From assembly GCA_037447655.1 (NCBI GenBank), contig JBBHKE010002255.1:116703-180702 (forward strand): 64,000 bases of DNA, given 5' to 3'. The notes beneath the pieces are model-generated. The model searched no databases. It had not been told where the DNA came from and saw only the letters and a program-made list of their open reading frames with translations. Source of the DNA: Zygnema cylindricum (taxonomy: Eukaryota > Streptophyta > Zygnematophyceae > Zygnematales > Zygnemataceae). Shown here one piece after another: positions 31,930-44,864 of this stretch; within the stretch, counting starts at the first letter, position 1; each line of letters begins with the position of its first letter. Both the position numbers and the translations under genes were made by a program.

Positions 31930-32446
31930 ATGATTTTGAAAGAATGGCTGAAAACGTCGATGTTCAGCTTGTCGGCCTTTTCTGTTTCCGACATTCTGTC
32001 GACGTGACAATATGCAAAAAGCGGGCGATGCTGCAATGTCGATTTGTTTTCACAAAGCTACATCGGCAGTAAGCCAGTTTTGATGACGTGACGGCTGACG
32101 CCATTTGCCGCAAAACTCATGGCTTCTACTGTTTACTCACGCGAGTTCACATGAGAGTTGCTATCAAATGAAACTAACCCTAAAAGTCTAAAACTGTACT
32201 ACTGGAAAATCACCACACGTGATAAGTCCAATCAAAATTGAACACGGTCCTGTAGAATTTCTATTCAGAACGACCGTCAAAGGATGGTTGACTTCGCCGT
32301 TTAATTAGACGGCCGGCACAATTGTTCACATTTAAGACTTTTAGACACCAATTTCCTCCAAAAGACACTCTTATTCTGCTCTCCCTTCTCTCCCATTCCC
32401 CCCTATACAATTCTTCTCCCTTTTCTCCTTCCCCCTTGGCCATCCG
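31930..32446 (+). promoter_or_regulatory. mTERF copy 2 upstream region
   Basis: Collinear with the other mTERF upstream regions ('tgtcgacgtgacaat', 'gggcgatgctgcaatg'). It contains TTTAATTAGACGGCCGGCA at 32300-32318 and a CT-rich leader before the start codon. Confidence 0.55.
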
Positions 32447-33738
32447 ATGGCCATGGCGTCCCTGTGCCTCCCTCCGTTCTCTGGCTCCCCGGCCTTCTCT
32501 CCTCGCTTTGCTCTCTCCGTCCAGCCGGCCGCCAGCTCTCCCTCCACACGTGCCACAAGCCAAGCCAGCCCGCACCCCCCCCACCACTCCTCCTGGCAGC
32601 AGTTCGCCCCGCCTGCACTGTCGCCCTCGCCGCCCACCCAAGGCCCGATGCGAGGCCGAAGACCAGCCCGGGGCGGGGGGGCGGGGAAGGGCACGCCGCA
32701 AAACCAGGAGGGGATGCGGCAGAGGGACGAGACCACGTGGCAAGGGGGAGAGAGCACGAGGCAGGGCCAGAAGATTGACGTGGCAGATGTCACCAAGATT
32801 CTGCTCAGTCTGGGGTGCTCCAAGCCGCAGCTGGAGCGGCTTCTAAAGAAACATTCTGTCGCCCTTGTGAAAAACAAACAGCATATTCTTAGGAAGGCGA
32901 CCATTTTCAGTATGTATGGAATCGAATCACAGCAATTCTTATTGGCTTTGCAGAGAGATTCTAATAAGCAGCAGCAAATCCTTTCTGGTCAAGATGAGCA
33001 ACATGAATCCGTACTCAACTATCTCCAAGGCACTTTGAAAGTGCAAAATCTGGGAAAATTGGTTTCTAGGTATCCCTACGATCTTGAACATCCCTTCCTG
33101 CCACTCTTGAGTCCAAATTGCAGCTGTGGGCGAGTCTAGATGTGCCCATCACTGCTTGTATGCTGGAGAAGTATTCAAATATGTTACTAATTAGTGAAAA
33201 AAACTTTGAGAGAAGGGATAGAGGGAGTCAAGGCCATTTTTCCCCCATCCACTCGGTGTAACTATTCTTTCAAATTTTCCCATCCTTGGTTGTAAAGACC
33301 CTCGAGCCCTGCAACAAGGGGTCAAAGGGCTACAAGAGTTGTTTGGCAATGACATTGCAAAACGGTTTCTGTTGAAGCAACCGTCCATTCTCATAACTCC
33401 AACTTCCACAATGCAACACACGTACAAAACAGCTTCAACAACATTTTGGAGAAGAGAAAGGCTTAAAAATGATTCAATCTATCCCAGCACTTTTAAGCTG
33501 CTCGTGGGATACCCTCGGCCCAAAATTGGAGTTTTTGGTGAAGGAAATGGGACGCAGCATAGAGGATGTGGCTGCATTCCCAGCGGTTCTTGGATATTCT
33601 CTTGAAAAGAGATTGAAGCTACGTTATGTTGTCCTGATGAAGGCAAAAATAGAGAGTGGTGACTATTCATTACAAACCATCTTCAATCCAACAAACGAGG
33701 CGTTTGAAAGAAGATTTGGCGTTTCTTTAATGTGTTGA
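32447..33738 (+). pseudogene. mTERF-family protein, copy 2 (frameshifted)
   Basis: The frame from the shared ATG runs 230 codons and includes DVADVTKILLSLGCSKPQLE and VLNYLQGTLKVQNLGKLVSR. It then leaves the mTERF frame near 33090, where copy 1 has one base fewer. More single-base differences follow near 33200, 33240 and 33425. The last 90 codons return to the mTERF frame (33469-33738: PKLEFLVKEMGRSIEDVAAF). In the N-terminal leader the amino acids differ from copy 1 because paired indels shift the frame and later restore it (a T inserted in 'agattgacgtgg'). It cannot make a complete mTERF unless the sequence contains errors. Confidence 0.85.
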
Positions 33739-36700
33739 AAAGTGTGAGTGCAAAAGGTCCGGCATTCTCTAATTATGTTTTAAGTCTCCTAGGGAAAGGT
33801 GTCTGTTTGTTTTCATCTTTTCCATTGGTACTCATTCTACTTTCTGCACTTGGTGAGGTTATGAGCAATGAACACCGATCACTTCTGTCAGTTTCTGAAT
33901 TAATTGTGGAATCATTGTTTTTCATTCTTTTATTCGCTCCCCTCATCTCAATTGTTTTTTTTAGGGTTTCTTTTATTTCTAGAAGAGAAGATGAAAAGTA
34001 TCTGAAGGGACTTTGAAAACAAATGTTGATGTGTTGTCTTGTCTTGATGTGCTCTTCCACTATCACAATATAGAACCTCCTAAATTTGCTTGATTTCTTG
34101 CTTGTTATGGAGGTGAGGGATTCCTTGATTGCCAAATTTTGTTAGAGGATAATGTGTTTGTATATTTGTGATTATTAGTGGGATGCTATTGTGGAGCTTG
34201 TTAGAAGGAAATGGACAAGGAATGACGCATTTTTTCTCTTTGGTGTAGGTCTCTTTGTCTTTAAACTGATCGTCCCTAGAAACACCAATTTCTTGTTGCT
34301 TTTCGATGAATGGTTTAAATTTATGTTACATTCTTTACTAGTCTTTTAGTCTTACATTAGGTTTGGAAGTATGATTGAATTAGAATTTTTGGAGTTTGTT
34401 TAGTTTATACAAAGAAGAGTTGAATGTCAATTGGTACGCTAAAACTTTTGATTTATTTTCCCTTCAAATGTTGTCCTTCTCCCCCTGTTCAAAGTATAAC
34501 TTGGAGGAAAACATGGTGTCCACCCGAAACGCACAGGTCTTTTTTCATCATTTTAAATACCTAAAAAAATTAATGAAACAGTTACAATTCTTGCAACTTT
34601 TCTTTCATGCATAAGTGGTTCTTTTTTGCAAATATGGGGGTATCAGGATCATGTACTATCAACTTCACAAACTTCACTTTTGTTTTTTTGGTTTGACCGC
34701 AGAACCACCAGTCCTAAAATTATGCCTTGATAAATAATTAAGCGACATTGTCATTCCCTTGTGAAGTCAAAAATTGTGCGAATTGCCATTTCCTTTGTAC
34801 AACTTTTCAATCCAACAAACGAGGTATTTCAAGGCAGTTTGGATTTTCTTTAGTGTGTTCAAACATGTATGTGCAAATCGACATTATTCTTTTGCTATGT
34901 TTTTATCCTTGCTGATGAAGGTGATAGTTTCCCTTCATGTTTTCCACTGGCATTTGTTTAAATGCTGGGTTGTCGCCCCGTATTACAATTGTAATTATTT
35001 CACTTTTTTCCCTGTGGTGAGGCTATAACAATATAAGCCATGGACAATTGAATGCTGGTTGTTGCTGTCAGTTGTGAATCCTACATGAAATCATTGTTTT
35101 TTTGCACGCTCCTCCCCCCTATCAAAGATCCTATCAAAGGTGGAATAGTGAACTTGTTATGAGATATGTAGTTCTTTGCAGAGACGAGGATGAAGGGGAA
35201 TGGCAAAGGGAGGCATAAAACAAATGTGACTCTCTTTGATTGCCACAGGTTAATACCTTTTGAATTAGCTCGAACCTTTCTCTCGTTGCTCAAAACCACG
35301 ACGACTTGAGGAGGGAAGGACTTGAGGAAACCACTTCGCCAAATTTGAAGATAAGCTTCCAGTAAGTGTGTGATTATAAGTGGGATGGTGTTGTGTAGAT
35401 TATGAAAGGATGCAGTGTCTAATGATTATTTTTTCCCTTTGGGATAAGCTTTTTTAACGTCTATGTTGTTCAACACCATTGGAGTGGAAATACTGTCATC
35501 AAATTCTTATTTGTGGTTGTTGATTGCAGAGAAAGTCAACTGTTTTGTGACATTGTTTGCATGGGTTTCTCTCTCAAATAAGTTCTGGAATTGAATAGAG
35601 TAGAAAGAAGAAAGAAGAAAGAAGAGAGAGAAGAAGAAGAGGGGAAGAAGGAGGGAGAAGATACAGAAGTGAGAAGAGAGAGAAGTTTGTTTGGCTTTTA
35701 CAAAAGAGGTGAATTTTTGGACTGAGATGAGTAAGCTGGTGAAGTGCGGAACTTGCCCTTATCCCCCGTTCAAAACGACGACCACTTTGGGCGATACAGT
35801 CTTTTCAAACGCAAATGCACCGTTTTCAGGTTTACCATTTCTAAGCATATTGTTCAAGGAATAGGAAGAAATAGACACTTTTCTTTGCTGTATACTGGTT
35901 CCTTATTTTGAGGCACTCTCGCTCAAGCCGTACAATCCACATAATTTCACCTTTGCTCTTGTTTTTTTGGAAGTTTATGACATTTTTTGTTCGTACGTTG
36001 ACGTGGTTTTGGAATTTTTGATCAAGAATTGTCGTATTTGTTCTTTGTATCCAATGAAAGTTTCAGTCTTAGCCTGCGTCAATCGAATATGTGAGTTTTT
36101 GTTTTCTTCTGTCGATTAAAATTCACGACTTAATTGGCTCATTTGTAATTTTAATCCATGGTGGTGACTGTCTTAAAATAATGTTCCTGTGACAGAGTCT
36201 TCTCCCTTTTTGGGTTTTTTTTTCCATGATGAGCTATTTTCTTCCCTTGCACCCTAATTTTAGAGATATTGAGTTTACCTCAGCATTGAAATCTCAGTAC
36301 ATTCAGTGGAAATTGAGTCTACCTTCCATGCTACTAGGTATATGTCAGTTACAAAAAGAAAAAAAACAGTAAACTGAAAACGATAAAATAAGTTAAGTTT
36401 GTGATTTTCTTTTGAATAATCTGAAATATGGAATCGGTTGACGTTGTGACTTTTGCCATATTTACTTGTTGGTTCTGTAACAGAGTTGGGCACAATGTAT
36501 TGTACACCCCTTTTTACCCCGTTTGTATATTGAAGATTGAATATACTTTCAATGCTCAAGAGAACCAAGGGTTATGGGAAGTCGTTGTCCAGAAAAAACA
36601 AAGCAAACAGAGGAGGAAGGGACATTGAGGAAAAAGGTGATCCAACGCATTTTCGACATTAGAAGCTCATGTGGGTCGAGACTGATTTCTCAAGTATTTT

Positions 36701-36750
36701 TTAATTGGTAGCTGTGTAAAATAGTGTTGGTTGTACATAAATGCTACTAA
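33739..36750 (+). repeat. mTERF 3' tract (copies 2 and 4 type)
   Basis: About 3 kb of AT-rich sequence shared with 54.4-57.0 kb ('atggacaaggaatgacgcatttttt', 'cttccagtaagtgtgtg', 'cggaacttgcccttatcccc'). It includes the conserved 'gcagagacgaggatgaaggg' segment at 35179. It may hold 3' UTR introns of the ancestral gene. Purine-rich run at 35600-35690. No conserved reading frame. Confidence 0.65.
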
Positions 36751-36961
36751 TTTTTTCTGCAGTTTTTTTAAAATTTTCAGTGAGGATTTAGCATTAAATG
36801 GCGTATCGGCCAGAATTTCCTTGCGCGGATAATTTTTGTCTACCGATAAACACTTTCATGATTTTGAAATAATGGCCGAAACAACGATGTTCAGCTTATC
36901 GGTCGTTACTGCTTCCGATACTTCCTCGATGTTGCGATCTGCAAATGCGGGTGAATCTGTA

Positions 36962-37177
36962 CACCGCGAATCGTTATTAGAGTCAATGGCGCTGATTCGG
37001 CTCCCCTAAATTTTGGTCCAAAAACTTAAATAGAGTGATTAATTATATTTAAAAAAACCCTAAAAACCAAATTAGAGTGACTGATTTCCTTCAAAATCCC
37101 AATTTCCAATTAGCGTTAATCACACTAATTGTTCCTTAGCACTAAATATTTCTTGATGCTAATAGAGATTCGCGGTG
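36962..37177. mobile_element. TA-MITE family, short form
   Basis: CACCGCGAATCGTTATTAG and CTAATAGAGATTCGCGGTG are inverted repeats flanked by TA (36960-36961, 37178-37179). The 216-bp element has internal 'ttagagtga' repeats. It ends 515 bp upstream of the mTERF copy 3 start. Confidence 0.85.
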
Positions 37178-37388
37178 TAATGTCAAATTTGTTTGTCAAT
37201 GTTTCATCGGCAAAAAACCGAATGTCGTATTTGTTTGTGAACATTACATAGGCAAAAAACCGGTTTTGGTGATGTGACGTTTGACGACATATTGTGCGAA
37301 AATCATAAACTCATAGTTCATTTCCACGTGGCTATTAGTGTTTATCACTTCTACAGGATTGTACTGAAGTTCACATGAGTGCTGCTTA

Positions 37389-37500
37389 GGGCGTGTCCCC
37401 ATGTAACCGATATTTTGAAACGTTATTTTGGAATTTAGCGCTGATTTTACGGTGTACTTTTCAAAGTGTGCCTATGTGAATCGTTACTTGCGCGTTCATT
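37389..37500. mobile_element. 5' fragment of Harbinger-like MITE
   Basis: Starts GGGCGTGTCCCCATGTAAC after TTA (37386-37388) and resembles the first 110 bp of the element at 26327. The right half is missing. About 190 bp upstream of mTERF copy 3. Confidence 0.6.
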
Positions 37501-37692
37501 ATTTTGAATCCTGTCAAACACGGCCGTCAACAGGAGTTTGACGATTGCTGCTTAATTAGACGGCCGGCAACATTGTTTACATTTTAGATTTTTACTTTTT
37601 TAGACACCATCTTCTTCTTCGTCTCTCCCTTCGATCTCATTCCCTCGCAACAATTCTCTTCTCGCCCTCTCTCCTTCCCCCTTGGCCATCCG
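37501..37692 (+). promoter_or_regulatory. mTERF copy 3 proximal upstream region
   Basis: Contains TTAATTAGACGGCCGGCAA at 37552-37570 and a CT-rich leader, as in copies 2 and 4. Confidence 0.5.
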
Positions 37693-38984
37693 ATGGCCAT
37701 GGCGTCCCTGTGCCTACCTCCGTTCTCTGGCTCCCCCGGCTTCTCTCCTCGCTTTGCTCTCTCCGTCCAGCCGGCCGCCAGCTCTCCCTCCACACGTGCC
37801 ACAAGCCAAGCCAGCCGCACCCCCCCACCACCTCCTCCTGGCAGCAGTTCGCCCGCCTGCACTGTCGCCCTCGCCGCCCACCCAAGGCCCGATGCGAGGC
37901 CGAAAGACCAGCCCGGGGCGGGAGGGCGGGGAAGGGCACCGCCGCAAAACCAGGAGGGATGCGGCAGAGGGACGAGACCACGTGGCAAGGGGGAGAGAGC
38001 ACGAGGCAGGGCCAGAAGCTGACGTGGCAGATGTCACCAAGATTCTGCTCAGTCTGGATGCTCCAAGCCGCAGTTGGAGCGGCTTCTGAAGAAACATTCT
38101 GTCGGCCTTGTGAAAAACAAACAGCATATTCCTTAGGAAGGCGACCATTTTCCCGTAGGTATGGAATTGAATCACAACAATTCCTCAAAGTTTTGGAAAG
38201 AGAGTCCTCGTCCACGACAAAATTTCCTTTCTGGTACAGATGAGCGACATGAATCCGTACTCAACTATCTCCAAGGCACTTTGAAAGTGCAAAATTTGGG
38301 AAAATTGATTTCTAGTTACCCTACGATACTAAACTCTCTTCCTGCCACTCTTGAATCCAAATTGCAGCTGTGGGCGAGTCTAGATGTGGCCCATCACTGC
38401 TGCTATGTTGGCGAAGTACCCAACCATATTATCACTGAGTGATAAAACTTTAAAAGAAGGGATAGGGGAAATCAAAGCCATTTTCCCCGATTCACCTCGG
38501 TGTAGGTATTCTTTCAAAATTTCCTTTCCTTGGTCGTAATGACCCCCTAGCCTTGCAACAAAGGGTCAAAGGACTACAAGAGTTGTTTGGCAATGACATT
38601 GCAAAACGGCTTCTGTTGAAGCAACCGTCCATTCTCATAACTCCAACTTCCACAATGCAACACACGTACAAACAGCTTCAACAACCATTTTGGAGAAGAG
38701 AAAGGCTTAAAAATGATTCAATCTTCCCCAGCCATTTTAAGCTGCTCGTGGGATACCCCTCGGCCCAAAATTGGAGTTTTTGGTGAAGGAAATGGGGACG
38801 CAGGCATAGAGGATGTGGCTGCATTCCCAGCGGTTCTTGGATATTCTCCTTGAAAAGAGATTGAAGCCACGTTATGTTGCCCTGATGAAGGCAAAAATAG
38901 AGAGTGGTGACTATTCTTTGCAAACCATCTTTAATCCATCATACGAGGCATTTGAAAAAAGATTGCGTTTCTTTAATGTGTTGA
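37693..38984 (+). pseudogene. mTERF-family protein, copy 3 (multiple frameshifts)
   Basis: Nucleotide-level match to copy 1 over its full length, but the reading frame changes many times. The frame from the shared ATG stops after 109 codons. Recognisable mTERF pieces then appear in all three frames: TAYSLGRRPF-type sequence near 38120, VLNYLQGTLKVQNLGKL at about 38255, QQRVKGLQELFGNDIAKRLL at 38553. Many differences from copy 1 are single added bases, often doubling a neighbour ('atacccctcgg', 'tggggacgcagg', 'ttctccttgaaa'). It is a pseudogene as written. A poorly polished stretch of assembly is an alternative. Confidence 0.85.
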
Positions 38985-39236
38985 ATAGTGTGAGTGCAAA
39001 AGTCCGGTATTCTCTTATTATTTTTAAGCCTCCGAGGGGAAAGGTGTATGTTTGTCTTCATGTTTTCCATGGGTACTTATTCCACCTTTTTTTTGGTTGT
39101 TGAGGCCATGAAAAACGAAAGCCGATCATTGTTGTCAGTTTCGGATCAGTTGTGTAATCATCGTTTTTTGTTCTTTTGTACGCTCTCCCTCCCCTATCAA
39201 GGATGAAATAGTGAACTTGCTATGAGATATGTGGTC

Positions 39237-39237
<1 letters not shown>

Positions 39238-39321
<84 letters not shown>

Positions 39322-39332
39322 CTCTCTCTCTC

Positions 39333-39402
<70 letters not shown>
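39238..39402. repeat. (CT)n microsatellite
   Basis: About 165 bp of nearly pure CT dinucleotides, with a few CC interruptions. It sits just before the kinase relic, where copy 1 has a less regular pyrimidine stretch. Confidence 0.95.
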
Positions 39403-39403
<1 letters not shown>

Positions 39404-39408
39404 GGCAG

Positions 39409-39776
39409 AAACCCCTCTCTTGTCTGAACTGAGGGGGGAGATCCGCGCCCTCCAGTGGTTGGGAGGGCACTGCCCACGTTGTCCAATTGAGTGGGCTGTT
39501 TGAGGACCGTACAGCTGTACACCTTATTTTGGACTTCGGAGCTCTACGCCTACATGAAGTGGAGAGGGAGGCTGGAGGAGGGAGAGGCGGCGAGGATTTT
39601 TAGGTTAGTTTGGGGGAGGGCAGAAGGGGAGGGAGAGGGTGGGGGGAGAGGCTCCTACGGCGACTCAGGCGGAAATCTCGGCGTACATGGCTTCCGGAAA
39701 ATGGTGGCGGGACAGGAGTACGGATACGAGGCGGATATGTGGAGTTTGGGAGTCGTTTTGTATATTGCACTTTCCG
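39409..39776 (+). pseudogene. CDPK-like protein kinase fragments (relic 3)
   Basis: Same two pieces as at 19316-19692. Piece one (39409-39603) follows the acceptor 'cggcag' and carries EIRALQWLGGH, a shifted HVVQLSGLFEDRTA, then ELYAYMKWRGRLEEGEAARI. Piece two (about 39640-39776) carries EYGYEADMWSLGVVLYIALS and ends at a donor (CCG/gtaagg). The alignment with calcium-dependent kinases is clearer than in relic 1 (EDRTAVHLILDF-type wording across a frame change). The catalytic loop and DFG region are absent, and frames are broken. Confidence 0.72.
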
Positions 39777-40119
39777 GTAAGGGAAAAGTTAGTTTTTCCT
39801 TCTTTCCCTCTCTCTCCCTCTCCCCCTCTCTCCCTCTCGCACTCTCTCTCCATTTTTTCTTCTTTCTCTCTCCCTTTGGACTCCTCGCCCCTTCTCTCGC
39901 TCCCTCCTTCCCACTCCCCCCCCCCTCTCTCTCTCTCCTCCTCTCTCCCTCTCTCTACCATTGATTGTAATTTTTTTCTTCTTTCTAAATTTTTCTCCTT
40001 CTTTCCCCGTCCTTTTCCCCTCACTTCTCCCTTCAAATTTTCTCTATTTTCTCTCTTTGTCCCATTTTGATTTGAATTCATGCTATTTTGCGAGCGACTC
40101 TACAAACAACATTTATGAC
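39777..40119. repeat. CT-rich tract after kinase relic 3
   Basis: Low-complexity pyrimidine run parallel to 19693-20030. No gene. Confidence 0.65.
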
Positions 40120-40121
40120 TA

Positions 40122-40322
40122 CACCGTGAATCGTTATTTGCCTTATGTACTCTATATCGGCACCCCAAAATTTTGACATTGATACCTTAAATAGAATAAA
40201 TTACACTATTTAAGGACGTGGACCATAATCTGCCACGTCTCCTGGCACTAAATTAGAATGAATGACGCTAATTATTTCTTCTTACACTAATAATTTCTAT
40301 ACGCTAATAACGATTCAAGGTG
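40122..40322. mobile_element. TA-MITE family, short form
   Basis: CACCGTGAATCGTTATT and AATAACGATTCAAGGTG are inverted repeats, flanked by TA at 40120-40121 and 40323-40324. The paralogue near 20.03 kb reads straight through ('gactactttt'), giving an empty site. Confidence 0.87.
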
Positions 40323-40324
40323 TA

Positions 40325-42560
40325 CTTTTTATTTCTTCCTTTTTTCCTTTCCCTCTCCTCCTCTCCCGATTTCAACACCGAATTTGAAACAAAAAGACAA
40401 TAGTAGCAGCAATAATCTATTTTCCAATTTATCTCAAAGAATTGGAAACTCAGAGACTCGAAATTCAGACAATAATTCGAAATTTGAGACGCAAATTTCG
40501 GCCGAGAAGTTAAAATGTTATCACACCTCGACTCGCTCTCGAATTCAGCTTTAACATTGTGGATCAAAATCTTTCCCTCTCCTTCAAAACTTATTTCTCA
40601 AACTCCGAATCAAATCCAAATCCCGAACGATTCTTCGCAATCTAATTGCACTAATAATAATCTTAATAATAATTCTAATAACATTATAGTCTCTCTCTCC
40701 TCCTTCTCCTCCTCTTTTTCCTCAATTCTTCTCCTCGAAAACTTGCGATGTGTCTCAACTTTCTCTTACCGAGACCCGATTTGGGGGTAAAAGTGAAAGG
40801 AGCTCTCCCTTTCCCTCTTTAAGAGTTCCTTTCCCTCACCCGAATTCTCTCTCTCCTCGTCCAAATCGCACCGATGGAGAGAGAAAGGGAGAGAGAGTGG
40901 GAGAGGGAGAGTGAAAGGGGGGAGGAGAGAGAGAGGGAGAGAACCATCGACAGTTTTTCTTGTGCTGCCACTGACGCTGCAATTGGGAGAAACTCTTGTG
41001 AAGAAACTTCACTTTCTAAACATAGTTTAGAGTGGGGTTTAATTTAAATTACATTTATAAGGTCCTTAAGTTTTTATTTAAGTTTTCTCTTAAGTTGATT
41101 TATAATGAAGTTTTAAGGTTCTCAAACTGAATTAATGTTTATTTATTGGTATTTAGGTTAGCCGACTGATGTTTAAGTGAATCTTGGTTAAAGTACAGTG
41201 ATTTGAGGATTTTCTTACTGCTTTTTTTATCGAACATTTTGTTTCTTACCATTTGTATTTGGTTTGGTTGTAGTTTCATTTTCACTTTTTAATTTTTATT
41301 TTAGGTCTTAGTTTTTGGTTAACAGGTCCGATAGACTTTGTTTTTTATTTGTACTTTGCTTTTTTCACTTTTTTGTAGGTTTTATCCATAGAAGATTTCC
41401 TTTTCGTTTCTTGAATTTTGTAAAAAAAACATTTTGTTTTATTTTTATTTAACTTAAAGAAAGTTTAATTTTCTATTTTTTGAAATTAGGAATGGTTTTT
41501 GAATCTTCTGAAATGCATACGTTTTAGTTTAAATTTTAAGTTTATTCTATATTTGGGACAGCTAAAAGTGAGAAAAAAGTGTTTAATTACCAAGTTTATG
41601 TTAATTTTGAGAAGATTTTAGATAAATAAAAATATCTCGTTTTCATTTTGGAGCATTTACCCGGGTTTCTTCTCCACTTTTTGTGTACCTGCTGGTCAAC
41701 CAGAAGAAATTAGTAATAATAAAACAGAAATTGAATTATGATATAAAAAAACATTTTCATTCGAACTATCGAATTAAAATCGTAGAAAGGATGGATCCAA
41801 AGAGGGTTTAATACTTCATGTTGGAAAATACACTGGAAATTGCTTTTAGTGTTATCAACTGGGACATTTTCCGGGCACTAAATCATCATTATTTTCATTT
41901 TGAGTTTTGTCTTAATTTTTGTTTCCGTTATTTTTTTATTTTTTTTAGGGGAGCAATTGAAATATGAATCTCTCGCCTTTCAATTTATAACCTCTACCGT
42001 AAGATTTAGATTTTTTCTGTTAAAGAGAATGAAACTTTACTGGAAAAAAAGAAAATAATGAAACTTTTTCGATTGGTAAACAAGATAAATATAGGAATCG
42101 ATTTGTTACAACTTGAAATAATACAATGATTATGCATTAATATGACACCTAACAGTAAAATAACATAATCATACAGAATTATACGAACATAAGAATATTA
42201 TAATAATATAATACGTAATCGGAATGGGTAAGGTGTGTCACCAAACATTTCGAATCGCCGATAATCAATACTCCAATATTATTATTATTATTAATATGCT
42301 ATATTATTATTGTTACTATAATTATCATTGATAGTATCATTATTACTAGCATTATAATTATTATTTCGACAAAATTGTTGATTTAAGAAACCATTTTCGA
42401 TTGGTAGATGCCGTACGAAATAATTTTAGAGGATATTTCAATGATATATGACGAAATTGATAAATTGGCATCTTCATAATTGTTACTGAGGACAAGTCAA
42501 AGTCATTGTATGAGGTTCGGCGCAAAAGTCATTGGACTATGGGGATAGAGGCAAGGGGAG
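40325..42560. repeat. Segmental duplication block A, copy 3
   Basis: Collinear with 20.06-22.55 kb and 0.3-1.84 kb plus 8.92-9.05 kb. GA-rich run at 40870-40945, then AT-rich sequence. Confidence 0.8.
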
Positions 42561-43250
42561 GGGGGAGATAGAGAGAGAGTGGGACATGGAGTGAAGAGCA
42601 AGAGGAGGAGGGGAGGGGAGAGGAGAGGAGGGGGGAGAGGGGAGAAGAGGAGAGAATGGGGGGAGAAGAGGGGATGGAGGCGGAGAAGAGGCGGAAAAGG
42701 AGGACAACGAAGAGGAGAGGTGCACGAGACAAGACGAGAGGCGAACCAAAGAAGAGGACATGCGGGGAAGTGACGAGAGAGGGGAGAAGGAGGGGAGCAA
42801 AACCGGACCCTTCCTCTTCTCCCCTCACAATCCCACACATTCCCTCCCACCAAATCCCTCTCTTCTTAAAAACAAAACATTCTATCCCCCATTCCTCCAA
42901 ACCTCCCCAAAATCCTTACCAAAAACAACCCCTTCCTCCTCCCCCCCCCTCCCGGGAAGGCCCCCTCTGCCCTCGGTAGAAACCCCCCTTCCCCTCCCCC
43001 TCCCCCCTCCCCCGCCCACACCCCCCCCCCCCCTTCCGACGCCCCCTCTGCCTCGGTAGAAAATTCCTCCCCCCTCCCCTCCCCCTCTCCCCTCCCCCTC
43101 CCCCTCCCCCTCCCCCTCCCTCTCCCCCCCCCTCCCGTTTTCCCCCTGCCTTCCCGGGCGTCTGGCGGAGCCTGCTCACCCCGTGCCCCCCCCCCCTGGG
43201 GGGGACTAGGGGGGGGGAGGTAGATTTTTGTCGTTTTCTCCCTCTCTCCC
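42561..43250. repeat. Purine/pyrimidine switch, low complexity
   Basis: GGGAGA-rich until about 42800, then C/T-rich with long C runs (43015-43135). Long frames on both strands reflect composition. Contains 'gggcgtctggcgga' as at 9.18 kb. Confidence 0.7.
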
Positions 43251-44852
43251 TTTCCTCCTTATATAGTGTTGGCGCCTCATTAATACTTCTGAGGTAAATT
43301 GCTTCCTTCCCCCCCTGCTTTTCTCTCCCCATGCTTTCCTCTCCCTCTCTTTCCCTCCCGCCACCCACCTTTTTAATATGGGAAGGAGCCTCGGACTCTG
43401 GCCGTATGCCTTGGAGAGGGAGGGGGAGGAGAGGAGAAGTGGGAGGACGGAAAGGGTGGTGAGAGAGAGGGAGAGGGGAAGGTAGAGGTGGAGGGGTAGG
43501 GAGAAGGAACAGGGGGAACTGGAGGAGAGGGGAAGGAGAATGGAGGGAAGGGAGAGGGGGAGAAGAGGGGCGATAGGAAGGGTGGAAGACAAGGGAGAGA
43601 CAAAGAGGGGGATAGGACTTGGGCACGGATGCCCACACTATATTTGTAGTTTTATAAGTATTAACAAAATTTTAAAATGTATAAATGGTGGAAAATAAAA
43701 ATCTGTTAAAATAAAATTGCAAACAATAAACGTCAAAGAATTGAAGCCACAAAATAAATTTGAGCGAATATAAAAGGCGAAACATAAATGGACTTTTTTA
43801 TTTCGAAAATTTGAAGGACCCATCGCATATCTCCAATCAAAATTTTAGAATGAAATTATGACGTCATCCATTGACTTGTCTTCTGTATGGAGTTTTTGAA
43901 ACAGAAATTCAATCTCTGGTTTCTATGTGACAACAGCTTCCCGTCTGTACGTTTGTACGGAAATCCTGATTCTAGAAGTGAGAAAGAGCTCAGAATACTT
44001 AAGCTTTTAGGAAGTATATACCATATAATTTCTATTTTGATATAGCATATATTCACACCTTTTGTTCTTAGAAGTTCGATTTTTTTTTTTATGTACCTTT
44101 GTACATACCTTTTTTCGTTTCCTTTCACCTTATCTTTATAGATTCTTGTCGAATTTCATGAGAGACTTTTTACAAAGAAGAAGGACGGAAACTTTCGTCT
44201 TTGTCAATTCGGAAGATGGAAAGTCTCTTATTTGTACCTGCGGCTTGCGATTCGGACGCATTCAATTCCGATGATTGTTTGTTTTTCTCTCCATCAATAT
44301 GTATCTGTCACAAATTGACGTATAATAATCCTTTTGTTGGAGTCTTATCATATTGAGAATAGTGAAAATGATTTTGGCCATCGAGGGCTTTTTATGACAT
44401 TTGGCATAGGCTAAGACAGGGAAAACGGGGAAAGAAAACATTTTCTTTCTCTTTTCACCGACTAAAATGTTTTGTAAAAGAATTATGAGTTATTCCAATT
44501 CGAAAGGTTCCATCGGGAGCCTCTTATCTTTTTGTATATCAGTTAGGTTTTTACTTTAGCTCAACATTTCGTCTCTTAACTAACTAATTTAGTTTTAGGA
44601 CAGTTGTAGATCCTTTTCAAAGTCCCCAAGTTTATATGTATAGCCAGTGGTAGATCGAGACTCCACGTGTCTCCATCTGTCTTCATTGACATATACTTTT
44701 GTGCATAATATGAGGCACTTGTTATTTGGCCTAACAAAAGAACATTATTCCTTTTGTAAAAGCCTTTCGTTTGTTTCAAATGTATGTTTTTGAGATGAAG
44801 TCCTATGTTGCCCATCACTTTTAGTGTGAAGGAATTATTGGTATTACCGAAA
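43251..44852. repeat. Segmental duplication block C, copy 3 (5' part)
   Basis: Matches 13.7-15.3 kb closely ('agtgttggcgcctcattaatac', 'gaaggacccatcgcatatctcca'). Interrupted at about 44852 by the non-LTR element and resumes at about 49403. Confidence 0.8.
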
Positions 44853-44864
44853 AACTAGTGTCCA

